From NCBI GenBank assembly GCA_002729235.1, contig PBTY01000022.1, positions 60,707 to 124,706 on the forward strand: a stretch of DNA of 64,000 nucleotides, given 5' to 3'. A model generated the notes under the pieces. It ran no database searches and had not been told where the DNA came from. It saw nothing but the letters and a program-made list of their open reading frames with translations. A program made the translations under genes and the position numbers. This DNA comes from Rickettsiales bacterium (GTDB lineage Bacteria; Bacteroidota; Bacteroidia; Cytophagales; Cyclobacteriaceae). Position 1 is the stretch's first letter, and every line of letters starts with the position of its first letter. Shown here in pieces: positions 17,493 to 26,421 of the stretch.

Positions 17493-18590
17493 ATGAGTCA
17501 CTTGATTTTGCATATTGGCCCACCAAAATGTGGATCCTCCTCCATCCAGAACTATTTGAAAAGTGAGTGCAGTGCTCAATATCGGCATGTGGCTCCATCA
17601 TTGATTGACCTAATGAATCAGCAGCCTGATCTGATGGATCAGAAGGTAGTGGAATTTATAGGCGAGGTAAACAGGTTGGTTAAGTCAGATAAGGTTGTCA
17701 TTCTCAGTCATGAGTATTTTTTTGAATGCCACTACGCTATAAAGTATATCTGTGATCAGGTCAAAGTTGATCGAATTACAATCATCGGGTACGTACGTCG
17801 ATCCTCTCATGTATTAGTTGCGGCCTTTAATCAGTGGGAGTTTAGAAACCCAGATATGAGTGATGACATTCAGCGAATACTCAGAACTCACAAGATTGAC
17901 TCGAACTTATTCCTAGGAGTAGAAGCTTATTTGATGGCTATTATACTCGCGTCAGAAAAGTTGGTTCTCAGACCTTATAACTGGAGTGAGGAATATGGTA
18001 GTTTGGAAAGTCTGCTAAAATATGATCATGTTGAGATAAAGGTTAACGCCCTGCCTAGTAATGTTCGTTCCTATGATTTGATTGTAGACTTTTGTGATAA
18101 GGCAGGCTTGAGTAAAGAAAATTATTCTCCTGATGTGATAAACCCATCATTTAGCGAGATAGTGGTAGAATCTTTTTATAGAACAAGTAATGAGTTTAAA
18201 AATCGTGTTGGACAGCATGGCTTTAATCATTTCTTTAGGAAGCTTTCTGCAGAAATGAATGATCTTGAGCTTTCAGATACGAATTTCTTCAAAAGTCTTT
18301 GCCTTTATATTGATGGTGAGAATTATTCAGAAACTCTTTCTTTTAGCCAGAGATATGGTATTCCAGAATCCGAACTGCTTACCAATCATAGAATAGAAAA
18401 AGACGAGGTTTTGAAACTTATCAAAGAAGAAAATGAGCTACGAAAATCTCAGTTGGATGTTTTGCAAAATAATCAAAAGGAGGCAGCAGAATGGGCAGTG
18501 TGTTCATTTGATGATTTTCTCACACACTCGAAGAAGAAATCATCAAGAACATGGATCCTGAAGTTGATTTCAATATTTAAAAAGAAATGA
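17493..18590 (+). CDS. Sulfotransferase-family protein (PAPS-dependent)
   Basis: 365-aa cytoplasmic protein whose N-terminus HIGPPKCGSSSIQNYL (about 7-22) is the 5'-phosphosulfate-binding loop of sulfotransferases. YVRRSSHVLVAAFNQW (about 99-114) fits the 3'-phosphate-binding region. It would transfer sulfate from PAPS to a hydroxyl, most likely of the polysaccharide made by the surrounding transferases, implying a sulfated surface glycan as is common in marine bacteria. The C-terminal 60 residues are charged and coiled-coil-like, ending in basic KKK tracts. A glycolipid sulfotransferase is an alternative given the lipid locus further right. Confidence 0.78.
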   Translation: MSHLILHIGPPKCGSSSIQNYLKSECSAQYRHVAPSLIDLMNQQPDLMDQKVVEFIGEVNRLVKSDKVVILSHEYFFECHYAIKYICDQVKVDRITIIGYVRRSSHVLVAAFNQWEFRNPDMSDDIQRILRTHKIDSNLFLGVEAYLMAIILASEKLVLRPYNWSEEYGSLESLLKYDHVEIKVNALPSNVRSYDLIVDFCDKAGLSKENYSPDVINPSFSEIVVESFYRTSNEFKNRVGQHGFNHFFRKLSAEMNDLELSDTNFFKSLCLYIDGENYSETLSFSQRYGIPESELLTNHRIEKDEVLKLIKEENELRKSQLDVLQNNQKEAAEWAVCSFDDFLTHSKKKSSRTWILKLISIFKKK

Positions 18591-18606
18591 TATCCTAGAT
18601 AAAATA

Positions 18607-19596
18607 ATGAAAGTTCTGTTTGAGGAACATATTGCAATAAGGAGACTTCCGATAAATTTTAAAGAGAAGGATAGGGGGTTGTTTGAACACGAGCTGGAAA
18701 AGCGAATATCTAAGTCTTACTCGATAGAGCTATCGAACGTTTTTCTACTTAACAACATCTTGTTTAAGCCTTGGAACTTGTCGAAATATTTCAAGTATTA
18801 TATGGCTCGCAGAGAATCGAACTTTCAAATATTTGTTAAATTCTTTTTGCTTTGGAGGAGGTGGAAATCAATACCTGAAGGTTTATGGTTTTTGGATAAT
18901 CGAAGTGCTAATTATTTTCATTGGTTTTCAGATAGTTTGACTCGTCTATTGATTCATGCACAATCTGAACAGATTCCTGCTGTGATTCCCAATGAATATT
19001 ATCAAATCCCTTTTGTTCGTGAGTCTTTAAATGCCCTTGGTTTTAAGGTAGTCATTACTGGTTCTAAGAGAGCCTACAAGTTTGATAAGCTGATCATGGC
19101 TAGCTATACCGCCAAGCCGGGAAACTTTAATAAGGAATTACTCAATGAGTTAAGATCTAAACTGGCAGTTAACACGAGCCTTAAACCTCTTCGCAAAGTT
19201 TACATTAGTAGGTCAAGAGCCCTTAAGCGAAAGATTAATAATGAGGCAGAAGTGATAATGATGTTTAAGCATTTTGGTTACGAAATACATCACTTTGAGG
19301 AGTATAGCTGGGCTGATCAATTAAAAATTATGTCTAATACACAAATTCTGGCCGGTTTACATGGAGCGGGTTTAACCAATATGTTATTCATGCCAGAAGG
19401 TAGTAAAATATTGGAAATCAGAAACGCTAATGATAACCACAACAATTGTTATTTTTCAATGGCCTCTGCTTTGGATCATCATTACTTTTACCAGCTCAGT
19501 AAAAGTGAAAATCCAAATGTTAAAAAAAATGCAGATGTGTCAGTTGATTTAGCTCAACTCAAAAAGAACTTAGAATTAATTGTGCTAAAAAACTAA
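18607..19596 (+). CDS. GT61-family glycosyltransferase (DUF563)
   Basis: 329 aa. NYFHWFSDSLTRLL (about 101-114), the KVYISRSRALKR segment and LHGAGLTNMLFMPEGSKILEI (about 250-270) are signature regions of GT61/DUF563 enzymes. This family includes plant xylosyl- and arabinosyltransferases and many bacterial capsule transferases. It is the last gene of the 13.7-19.6 kb rightward run and ends 5 bp from the convergent ABC transporter gene. Donor sugar unknown. Confidence 0.82.
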   Translation: MKVLFEEHIAIRRLPINFKEKDRGLFEHELEKRISKSYSIELSNVFLLNNILFKPWNLSKYFKYYMARRESNFQIFVKFFLLWRRWKSIPEGLWFLDNRSANYFHWFSDSLTRLLIHAQSEQIPAVIPNEYYQIPFVRESLNALGFKVVITGSKRAYKFDKLIMASYTAKPGNFNKELLNELRSKLAVNTSLKPLRKVYISRSRALKRKINNEAEVIMMFKHFGYEIHHFEEYSWADQLKIMSNTQILAGLHGAGLTNMLFMPEGSKILEIRNANDNHNNCYFSMASALDHHYFYQLSKSENPNVKKNADVSVDLAQLKKNLELIVLKN

Positions 19597-19601
19597 TTTG
19601 A

Positions 19602-21200
19602 TCAAATTACCACTCCTTCTTGTAAGTGCACTCTGTGATCAGCTATGTCAAAATATTGATCATCATGGGTGATTAGAATGACCGTTTTCCCTTCTTTTTT
19701 TAGCTGTGGGATTAGTTGATGATAAAAAGCCTTTTTGAACTGTGGGTCCTGGTTGGCAGCCCATTCGTCAAAAATGTATATCTCTTTATCTGTGGCCATG
19801 GAGAGTACCAAAGCCAGGCGTTTCGATTGACCAGTTGAGAGTCCTTTATGTATCACCATTTGGTTTTTTATGCTCACATGTTTCTCTATAGAAAATAACT
19901 GTAGCAATTCTTCGATGCGTGGTAGCTTGTCCTCAGAGATATCGTTGTTTCGGAATAGGTGATTGTCTGCAAAGACAGCCGAGATTTTGTTTCGAAAACT
20001 CTGTAGGTTGTTTTTATTGATTTGTGTTTGGCCATAGCTCAGACTACCTCTTTCTATCTTATACAAACCAGCTAGGACTTTAGATAGTGTGGTTTTTCCA
20101 CTCCCATTACTTCCATAAATCACGGTTATTTGATTAGCAGGAATTTCGAGGGAAAGTGGCCCCAGGTGAAAGTGTGTGTCATCATCGCCTCTTTTATAAG
20201 TGTACTCTACATTTTCCAAGACGATAGATTGATTGCTGGTTTCGATGGCTACACGTTGGTTTTGTGAGTCATCTTTGGCTTGAGATAATTGAATCCCGAT
20301 TTCCTGAATGTGGGTGGTGAACACCTTCAGAGGTACCATTTCTTTAGTGAAATTGGAAACGCTAGAGAGCGGATTGACAATAAAAAGTGAAATGGTCAAA
20401 AACTCAGCAAATGCTGACATACTGATGAAATCTACCGAGATACTTAGCAAGATCATACAGCAAATACCTGAGATCATCACTGCCTCTGAAATTTTGCTAG
20501 TCGTTTGATTGAAAAACCGCATTCTAATCTTGTTTTCGGCCTCTTCTTGTCCGGATTTTTTCAAGTGGTTATCAATAAATGTGTCTTTTTGGTTAGAGTT
20601 AAGACTGAGTTCTTTGATACCATAGATGATATCGTGAATGTTGTGATATACCGCATCCCAACTTTTTCGAGAAGCCATGTTGATTTTATACGAAAGCACA
20701 TTTCTCCGTAAAATGATAAGGTAAGTGATACCGAAAAACAGAATCATTACCAGGGTTAGTTGCCAGCTTATTGTGACTAGGTAAATTATTCCAGCAATTG
20801 CTATCACCAGATTCCTATTGGCTCCCGGTAGCTTTTCTATTATTCTGGCAAGGCCATTGATATCTGATATGAGACTAGAGAATAGCTCTTTCTTTTTACT
20901 CTCCACTTCTTCATATTCAGACTTGAAGATCAATTCACTAAACTCTATGCGCATTTCCAAAATAATGCGATTGGTTATTTTAGAAAGGGTTTTTTCTGAG
21001 AATAATCCGAAAAATATAAAAACCAGCAGACCAATACCTACAGATATAGAAAAGACAATTGGATCGTCTATGCCCTTTTTGACTGCCTGATGGAAATTGC
21101 GCATGATAAACACAATTCCCAAACCGGAAAGGGTGCTCATCAATGTGGCAAAAATTAGCCCTGCTAAATTGCCTTTAAGGTATTTCCAGACAAATTTCAT
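19602..21200 (-). CDS. PvdE/SyrD-type fused ABC exporter
   Basis: 532-aa half transporter with six transmembrane helices (about 10-300) fused to an ATP-binding domain (about 325-532). Walker A is GSNGSGKTT and Walker B ends EIYIFDEWAA. The signature loop LSTGQSKRLAL, with TGQ instead of the usual SGGQ, is typical of the cyclic-peptide-export subfamily (PvdE, SyrD, YojI). Known members export siderophore precursors, lipopeptides or microcins. No NRPS or peptide precursor is seen nearby, so the cargo here is unknown. A product of the surrounding glycan genes is possible but unproven. It stands alone, convergent with the GT61 gene. Confidence 0.82.
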   Translation of the reverse strand: MKFVWKYLKGNLAGLIFATLMSTLSGLGIVFIMRNFHQAVKKGIDDPIVFSISVGIGLLVFIFFGLFSEKTLSKITNRIILEMRIEFSELIFKSEYEEVESKKKELFSSLISDINGLARIIEKLPGANRNLVIAIAGIIYLVTISWQLTLVMILFFGITYLIILRRNVLSYKINMASRKSWDAVYHNIHDIIYGIKELSLNSNQKDTFIDNHLKKSGQEEAENKIRMRFFNQTTSKISEAVMISGICCMILLSISVDFISMSAFAEFLTISLFIVNPLSSVSNFTKEMVPLKVFTTHIQEIGIQLSQAKDDSQNQRVAIETSNQSIVLENVEYTYKRGDDDTHFHLGPLSLEIPANQITVIYGSNGSGKTTLSKVLAGLYKIERGSLSYGQTQINKNNLQSFRNKISAVFADNHLFRNNDISEDKLPRIEELLQLFSIEKHVSIKNQMVIHKGLSTGQSKRLALVLSMATDKEIYIFDEWAANQDPQFKKAFYHQLIPQLKKEGKTVILITHDDQYFDIADHRVHLQEGVVI

Positions 21201-21357
21201 ATGTATCCCACTTTATTATAACCCGCCATCACTCAAATAAAAACTGGGGCAAAACTACCATTTTATTGAGACGTTGTTAATTAGACTGAAAAAACATGTC
21301 AGCGTTTTGTTTGTGTTTAATATTGCGGTGCGCAGGTGGATATAAAAACGATCTAGA

Positions 21358-22566
21358 GTGGCCATAAAGGAAAAATTTTTTAGCTATTTGATGTTTCGTC
21401 CAAAGGGTAGGAAACCTGATGAAAAAGTGGACGAATATGGATTGATTAAGTTTGGGGCAGACAGACCTGATGTTGATATCTATTGTGAAGGTTATACGAA
21501 ATTGGAGAAGGAAATAGCTTCAATGATGAAGAATTTTCGCATCTACAAGTATTCATCACTTCTTGAGATTCCTTTTGTCATTAGCTTTAATCGGGGCTAC
21601 TTAGTAGAGAGCTATTTTCTCAAAGTGATTGGTAAGTCACCGTTGGTTGTTGACAAGCCAGATCAAGCGAATGCCTTTGTAATTCCCGCTACTCCACTTA
21701 TGTATTACTCTTTGGTTCAGCAAATTTGGAATTTATGGGGTCTCATTAGGCCATCAATTGATGTAAACTCTGAAGAGATTATTTTGAAAAGGCGGAAGTG
21801 GGAGGGTAAGTTACTTCTAGAGGCTCTCAAGAAACCTCTGAAATCGCCTTATTTTCAGGAAGGCCAAAACCATGTCTATTTCTCATCGAAACTCGGGACG
21901 GAGTTTATAGAGCAAGTGAACGAACCCATTTTTAAAAATGGTGTGCTGGTTGTTAACAGTGCAGACGCAAAAAGAGGATACTTCAATCCACAAAAAGATG
22001 TATCCAGTGTTTGTATGAAAGATTACAAAATCCCCAAATATGCATATGATATCGCGGCTTTTGATAGATCCTATGAAGAGCGGGAGTATTATACTTATTA
22101 TGCAGGTATGATCTATGGTCAGCGTGGTTGGGTTCATGAAAAGCGAACGGAAAATTGTCTTTGGATAGATAGACACGTCCCCTTTGGAGAGTATTTGGCC
22201 AATTATTCCAGAAGTAAGTTTTATTTTCACTTCCCGGGGAGTTCTGAGTGGTCCCCTAGGTTGTTTGAGGGAATGTGGTTTGGAGCTGTACCCGTTGTGC
22301 TTTACGATCAGTATACACTGCCATTTTCAGACGTATTGGACTGGTCAAAATTTGCGGTACTTATTCACATGGACCAAATACAAGAAACCTATGCTATTCT
22401 AGAACAGATTACCAGAGAAGAATGGCAGGATAAAAGGGCTCATTTGAAAGTAGCTTTAAAGCATTTTGCTTATCACAAAAAGCCTGTTTTTGGTGATGCC
22501 TTTTACATGACCATGTATTCCATATATAAAAGAATAAATAGTGCTGGTGAGCACCAGAAATCATAG
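21358..22566 (+). CDS. Exostosin-family (GT47-like) glycosyltransferase
   Basis: 402 aa. The C-terminal half carries the exostosin pattern: ANYSRSKFYFHFPGSSEWSPRLFEGMWFGAVPVVL, with an arginine and acidic residues placed as in GT47, followed by LPFSDVLDWSKFAV. The frame opens at 21346 and the first start codon is a GTG at 21358. An ATG at 21391 is the alternative and would remove 11 residues. It is a paralogue in type, though not closely in sequence, of the gene at 9788-10669. A 73-bp gap separates it from the GT25 gene. Confidence 0.78.
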   Translation: MAIKEKFFSYLMFRPKGRKPDEKVDEYGLIKFGADRPDVDIYCEGYTKLEKEIASMMKNFRIYKYSSLLEIPFVISFNRGYLVESYFLKVIGKSPLVVDKPDQANAFVIPATPLMYYSLVQQIWNLWGLIRPSIDVNSEEIILKRRKWEGKLLLEALKKPLKSPYFQEGQNHVYFSSKLGTEFIEQVNEPIFKNGVLVVNSADAKRGYFNPQKDVSSVCMKDYKIPKYAYDIAAFDRSYEEREYYTYYAGMIYGQRGWVHEKRTENCLWIDRHVPFGEYLANYSRSKFYFHFPGSSEWSPRLFEGMWFGAVPVVLYDQYTLPFSDVLDWSKFAVLIHMDQIQETYAILEQITREEWQDKRAHLKVALKHFAYHKKPVFGDAFYMTMYSIYKRINSAGEHQKS

Positions 22567-22606
22567 CCTGGCATTCCATCTTATACGACTATTGCATCTT
22601 TGAAAG

Positions 22607-22614
22607 TACTTTTG
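22607..22614 (+). promoter_or_regulatory. -7 element (TACTTTTG) before the GT25-like gene
   Basis: TACTTTTG matches TAnnTTTG fully and lies 25 bp before the ATG at 22640. No TTG at the standard -33 spacing is present. It suggests the GT25-like gene can be transcribed independently of the upstream exostosin gene. Confidence 0.35.
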
Positions 22615-22639
22615 CCAGATGTATTCTAATCTCAACTAA

Positions 22640-23365
22640 ATGAGCTATTTCTCTAAAGCCATACTTTTAACGACTAAGAATGATCATGCATTCTTAATGA
22701 AGAAGTGTGCCCATATAGAAAAGTCTTTGGGTCTCCCGGCTGGTTTTGTAGAGGTTTTTAAGAATGATCCTGATCAGGAAGACTCCAAACGAGGGTGCTT
22801 CAATGCACATTATGATGTCTATTGTTACATCGCTGAAAACGAGTTGGACAATTGTTTGATTTTCGAAGATGATGTGTATTTTCTAAAAAAGGTCCGTTCA
22901 GAATCCTATGATGGATTTTTAACAGATCAGGATTGGGATGTTTTTTATTTCGGGCACAAGCCGGATTTTCGTCAGGATACGTTTGCACGGCGAACAGAAT
23001 TTCCAGGGATACTTCATGTCCGCACTAATGATCGACATGCCTATGCCATGAATTACAAGTTTGCCAGGAAAATGGCTGAGAAGCCCTGGTCTGGTGTGTT
23101 TGGTGATCGTCTGCTGAGGTCCAGCACAAATAAAGCTTATGCGTTGGTGCCTGGAAGAGCCATTCAGACGGGACCATTAGGCAGCGCATCTTATCAGAAT
23201 GGTATTACAGAGAAGTTCAATGAGTACTTAAGATTGGCATGGCAGCAACCTTTTCAACTCACAGACTTTTTTAGATATTCTTTTCTTCTGATTTTCAAAA
23301 TGCCCTATTGGGTTACTTATTTTACCTTTTTGGCTTTGAAGCAGCAAAAGGATCAATCCGGATAA
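22640..23365 (+). CDS. GT25-like glycosyltransferase
   Basis: 241 aa. A short N-terminal strand, RGCFNAHYDVYCYIAENE and LIFEDDVYF (Glu76-Asp77-Asp78) match the GT25 family of LPS/LOS and collagen-type galactosyltransferases, and DRHAYAMNYKFARKM fits the region after it. The C-terminal 40 residues contain a hydrophobic stretch (YSFLLIFKMPYWVTYFTFLAL) that may tether the enzyme to the inner membrane. Its last 13 bp overlap the convergent LtaS-like gene. Confidence 0.78.
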   Translation: MSYFSKAILLTTKNDHAFLMKKCAHIEKSLGLPAGFVEVFKNDPDQEDSKRGCFNAHYDVYCYIAENELDNCLIFEDDVYFLKKVRSESYDGFLTDQDWDVFYFGHKPDFRQDTFARRTEFPGILHVRTNDRHAYAMNYKFARKMAEKPWSGVFGDRLLRSSTNKAYALVPGRAIQTGPLGSASYQNGITEKFNEYLRLAWQQPFQLTDFFRYSFLLIFKMPYWVTYFTFLALKQQKDQSG

Positions 23366-25161
23366 TATATTCTGTTGTTTTCTATCAGGTAGGTATAAGT
23401 GTCCACAATGTCCAGTAGTTCCAGGCTCGAAACAGGTGGTGTCGGTTCTTCATCAGGTGAGAGATGAGGAAATGCCGGTTTGATTATATAGTCATAGGGC
23501 CTAGTTCGGTCAACGATGAAACTATAGCCTTTGTAGTCAAGTCGTACACCTGCCGGCCGTACCGCTACAGTGTACTTAGAGCCAGACTCTTGGAATAGAT
23601 CATTACCAAAACCAACCCATTCTTTGTTGCCTTGTGTCAGCTTTAGAATTGTTGCAGGCAGATCCACCTGGCTTGCATGCCTGTTGTCTACTCTGGGTGG
23701 ACCTATTAGCGAACTATCTCCTGCTATAATAGCTCCAGTCCATACGGTTTCATTGAAGGGTAACGCGCTGAAGTGGAGTCTGCTTAGAATATTGGAGTGA
23801 TCACCAGTGATGATGACCAGGGTGTTTTCGAACAACTCGTTACGCTCCATGAAGTCATAGAGTCGGTTAAGGTTTTTGTTCATCACAGCCAGACTGGAAT
23901 AGTAGTTCTCTTTGATCGTTGTTCCGGCTTCATAAAACTTGTCATCCTCTTCATCAGTAGTCTGGTAAGGATAATGGGGGTTTCTGGTTTTCAAATGAAC
24001 ATAATAGGGCACTCCATTCCTCTCATGGTGTTTCATGATGCCCATTAACGTGTCAACCATATTCTTTTCAGAAGGGATATGCCCTTCCACAAAGAAGTTA
24101 ACCCAATCGCTAAAAGTCTTACGTACATAGAAACCCTCTTCATCGCGATCTGTCCAGTCTTCTATTCGGTACGTTTGATAACCATTCTCACCCAGACTCC
24201 TGGCCACACTAGGCATAGCCTTGTCCTGCCTGCTGATGACCATTCGTTCTTTGGAATGCGGCCACACCCCCATAGCGAGAGAGAGAAAGCCTTCCGTGGA
24301 AGGGTAACCATTAGAAATGAACGATTTGAACAATATGCCACGGTTAGCAAATCGATCGAGTGCATCCATGTGGAGTTCTCCATCTTCATGAAAAGTGCTA
24401 ATTTCCTGAGCTCGTAAGGACTCGATTACAAAGAGAATAATGTTGGGGTGCGAATCAGGTTTTCCTTTGATCTCTTCTAGTAGAGGATAGGTTGCTTGTG
24501 GAGTGGATGGTAGCCGTAAAAATGCCTGAAGTTTGGCAATATTTTCCGGTTTCTCCTGAAAGACATCCCAGCCCAACCAGTTTCTGACATATAATGCTTC
24601 GCCCGGATATTGTAAAAATCTACCCTGAACTTTGCTTGGAAGGACGATCAATATGAGACCAACTACTCCAAGTGCAATGAACTGTGCTGGGGAGAGCTTT
24701 TGGTTATTATTCACTTTAGACTTTATCAGTCTCATGAAATAGGCAATAAGCAGCGCACCTACTGCCAATCCGGCTACTATTTTTATCCAGTGTTTTTTGA
24801 TAGGAAGCCACAGTTCGTCACCTACAAATATTTTGGGACCCGCAAAGTGGCTTAAGAGGCTAGGGGTTAGATGATCACCTGCCAGGGAAATGACAATTGG
24901 ATCAGTTACGGTCCAGCTAATGAAAAATATAAAGGCCAGTACAAGAATCAGTCGTACGAACTTTTGCAGAAACTGAAACCTTAGTAGAATATCGAGAACA
25001 CATCCAAACAGAATCAGTTCGCCTGCTGTCCATACATTTTTGGCAATAAAGCTCACCCATGAGATGTCCATGGAGTAGCTCAGTTGCATGATTAATTCAA
25101 CGATTACACGGGTTATAAACAAAGTGCCAATAACCTGGAATAGTCCAAACTTCTTAAGCAT
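23353..25161 (-). CDS. LtaS-like membrane sulfatase/phosphotransferase-fold enzyme
   Basis: 602-aa protein with about five N-terminal transmembrane helices (to about 190) and a periplasmic alkaline-phosphatase-superfamily domain (about 225-560). Motifs are PNIILFVIESLRAQE (metal ligand Glu), NGYPSTEGFLSL (candidate Thr/Ser nucleophile), a YVHLKTRNPHYPY segment with metal/substrate His, and ITGDHSN (Asp-His metal ligands). In Gram-positives the family polymerises glycerol phosphate. Gram-negative relatives add phosphoglycerol or phosphoethanolamine to glycans or lipids, or are sulfatases. Here it could decorate the surface glycan or lipid headgroups. The substrate is not determined by the sequence. 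Confidence 0.75.
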   Translation of the reverse strand: MLKKFGLFQVIGTLFITRVIVELIMQLSYSMDISWVSFIAKNVWTAGELILFGCVLDILLRFQFLQKFVRLILVLAFIFFISWTVTDPIVISLAGDHLTPSLLSHFAGPKIFVGDELWLPIKKHWIKIVAGLAVGALLIAYFMRLIKSKVNNNQKLSPAQFIALGVVGLILIVLPSKVQGRFLQYPGEALYVRNWLGWDVFQEKPENIAKLQAFLRLPSTPQATYPLLEEIKGKPDSHPNIILFVIESLRAQEISTFHEDGELHMDALDRFANRGILFKSFISNGYPSTEGFLSLAMGVWPHSKERMVISRQDKAMPSVARSLGENGYQTYRIEDWTDRDEEGFYVRKTFSDWVNFFVEGHIPSEKNMVDTLMGIMKHHERNGVPYYVHLKTRNPHYPYQTTDEEDDKFYEAGTTIKENYYSSLAVMNKNLNRLYDFMERNELFENTLVIITGDHSNILSRLHFSALPFNETVWTGAIIAGDSSLIGPPRVDNRHASQVDLPATILKLTQGNKEWVGFGNDLFQESGSKYTVAVRPAGVRLDYKGYSFIVDRTRPYDYIIKPAFPHLSPDEEPTPPVSSLELLDIVDTYTYLIENNRIYYPD

Positions 25162-25170
25162 TTAGCGAGG

Positions 25171-25178
25171 CAAATTTA
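25171..25178 (-). promoter_or_regulatory. -7 element (TAAATTTG) of the LtaS-like gene
   Basis: The minus strand reads TAAATTTG, a full TAnnTTTG match, ending 9 bp before the ATG at 25161, which implies a very short leader. No -33 element is obvious. Confidence 0.38.
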
Positions 25179-25302
25179 CTTTAGAAGAGCAGTATCTTCC
25201 CTTCTTAACATAGAGTTAATAAAAGTGCTAAGATCTGGATTTTAGCGAAATAATAGAAGTGGCTAAGGATGCATTTGCCAAATATGTGAGGGCTGGTTTT
25301 TA

Positions 25303-26421
25303 TTAAACCATCCTGCCTGGTGATAAAATACCATGATAAACTTGCTCGATTTGGTCTGTCAATAGCGTCCAATCATACGGTTTAACTACATTATTACCTT
25401 CTCTTATTAACTCTGATCTGACTCTTTCATCGTTGATCAGAGATTCAACTCTGGATGTTAACCCGCCAATATCGTATGGTTTGGCGAAATACTCTTGTTG
25501 AGTTCCTGAAAGCACATTAAGGTATCCTTCATTGCCATACCCACACATTGGAGTGCCCATGGCCATGGCTTCTAACAATACGATGCCAAAGCTTTCACCA
25601 AATAAAGCAGGTGCTATATACAGATCCGCTGATTTTAGCAATTGAAGCTTATCTTCCTCCGAAACAAAACCAAGCATTTCTACATCTTCAAGAGAGTTCT
25701 GCTCAATGAATTTTTCGGCTAAGATGCGTTCATCTCCATCTCCGGCTATGATGAGCCGGCTATCAGGGCGAGTGGTTTTGATCGTTTTGAAACTTTCCAG
25801 TGCGTGAATCAAACCTTTGCGTTCTTCAAGTCTGCCAAGAAAAAGTAGATTGAATTTTCCGTCAGAATATTTTTCCAAAGGTTGAATAGGCTGATTGTAA
25901 TCTTCCAGGTCGATTCCATTTGGGATGATGGAAATCTCGCGTCTGGAAAACCGGTTGATGTAAGAAGCTTGAGTTTCGCTGACAGATATGATGGCATTCA
26001 TGAGTTGGAAGACTCCTTTAGCAGCAATAGGCATAATGTTCTTACCTACAAACTGGCTTTTCGGAGTGTCGTGAAAAGTTGCCACATGTTTGGCTTTACT
26101 AAATCGTCTTATTTGAATAGGAAGAGCGGGGTTCCAAAACGTGTGAAAGTGGATGATGTCAAAGTTTTCTTCTTTGAGGAATGCCTTAAGTGCTTTGCGA
26201 TCAGCTCCCAGGGCAATATTGATATCGATTTTTGTACCGCCAAGGTTGAGGCTTCTATTGCCACCAAAGTGAAAAACATTAGGTTGGTTCACGTTCGGGT
26301 TTGGAGCAATGATTTTCATATGATGGCCCTTCTTTTGAAGGTGCTTACTCAAGCTCTCGATATGATTTTTTACCCCTCCGGGTCTGGAAAAATCATAAGG
26401 ACAAACTTGAGCGATTTTCAT
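25303..26421 (-). CDS. GT4-family glycosyltransferase, PimA/PimB-like
   Basis: 372-aa GT-B retaining transferase. The N-terminus QVCPYDFSRPGGVKNHIESL and FHTFWNPALP give the acceptor half. IIPNGIDLEDY, FLGRLEERKGL and the nucleotide-sugar segment FGESFGIVLLEAMAMGTP (E-x7-E) give the donor half. Wording and spacing resemble actinobacterial phosphatidylinositol mannosyltransferases (PimA/PimB'), which act on the inositol of PI. Given inositol-lipid genes 2-14 kb away, mannosylation of an inositol lipid is a reasonable inference, but general capsule GT4 enzymes look similar. It overlaps the methyltransferase start side by 29 bp. Confidence 0.8.
   Translation of the reverse strand: MKIAQVCPYDFSRPGGVKNHIESLSKHLQKKGHHMKIIAPNPNVNQPNVFHFGGNRSLNLGGTKIDINIALGADRKALKAFLKEENFDIIHFHTFWNPALPIQIRRFSKAKHVATFHDTPKSQFVGKNIMPIAAKGVFQLMNAIISVSETQASYINRFSRREISIIPNGIDLEDYNQPIQPLEKYSDGKFNLLFLGRLEERKGLIHALESFKTIKTTRPDSRLIIAGDGDERILAEKFIEQNSLEDVEMLGFVSEEDKLQLLKSADLYIAPALFGESFGIVLLEAMAMGTPMCGYGNEGYLNVLSGTQQEYFAKPYDIGGLTSRVESLINDERVRSELIREGNNVVKPYDWTLLTDQIEQVYHGILSPGRMV

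Noticed and set aside
19602..21200. Siderophore (pyoverdine) export system
   Set aside because: The exporter family fits but no NRPS or siderophore receptor is present, so the cargo was left open.
23797..24417. Plus-strand frames of 83 and 112 aa
   Set aside because: Antisense to the alkaline-phosphatase-fold domain of the LtaS-like gene, which has all its metal motifs.
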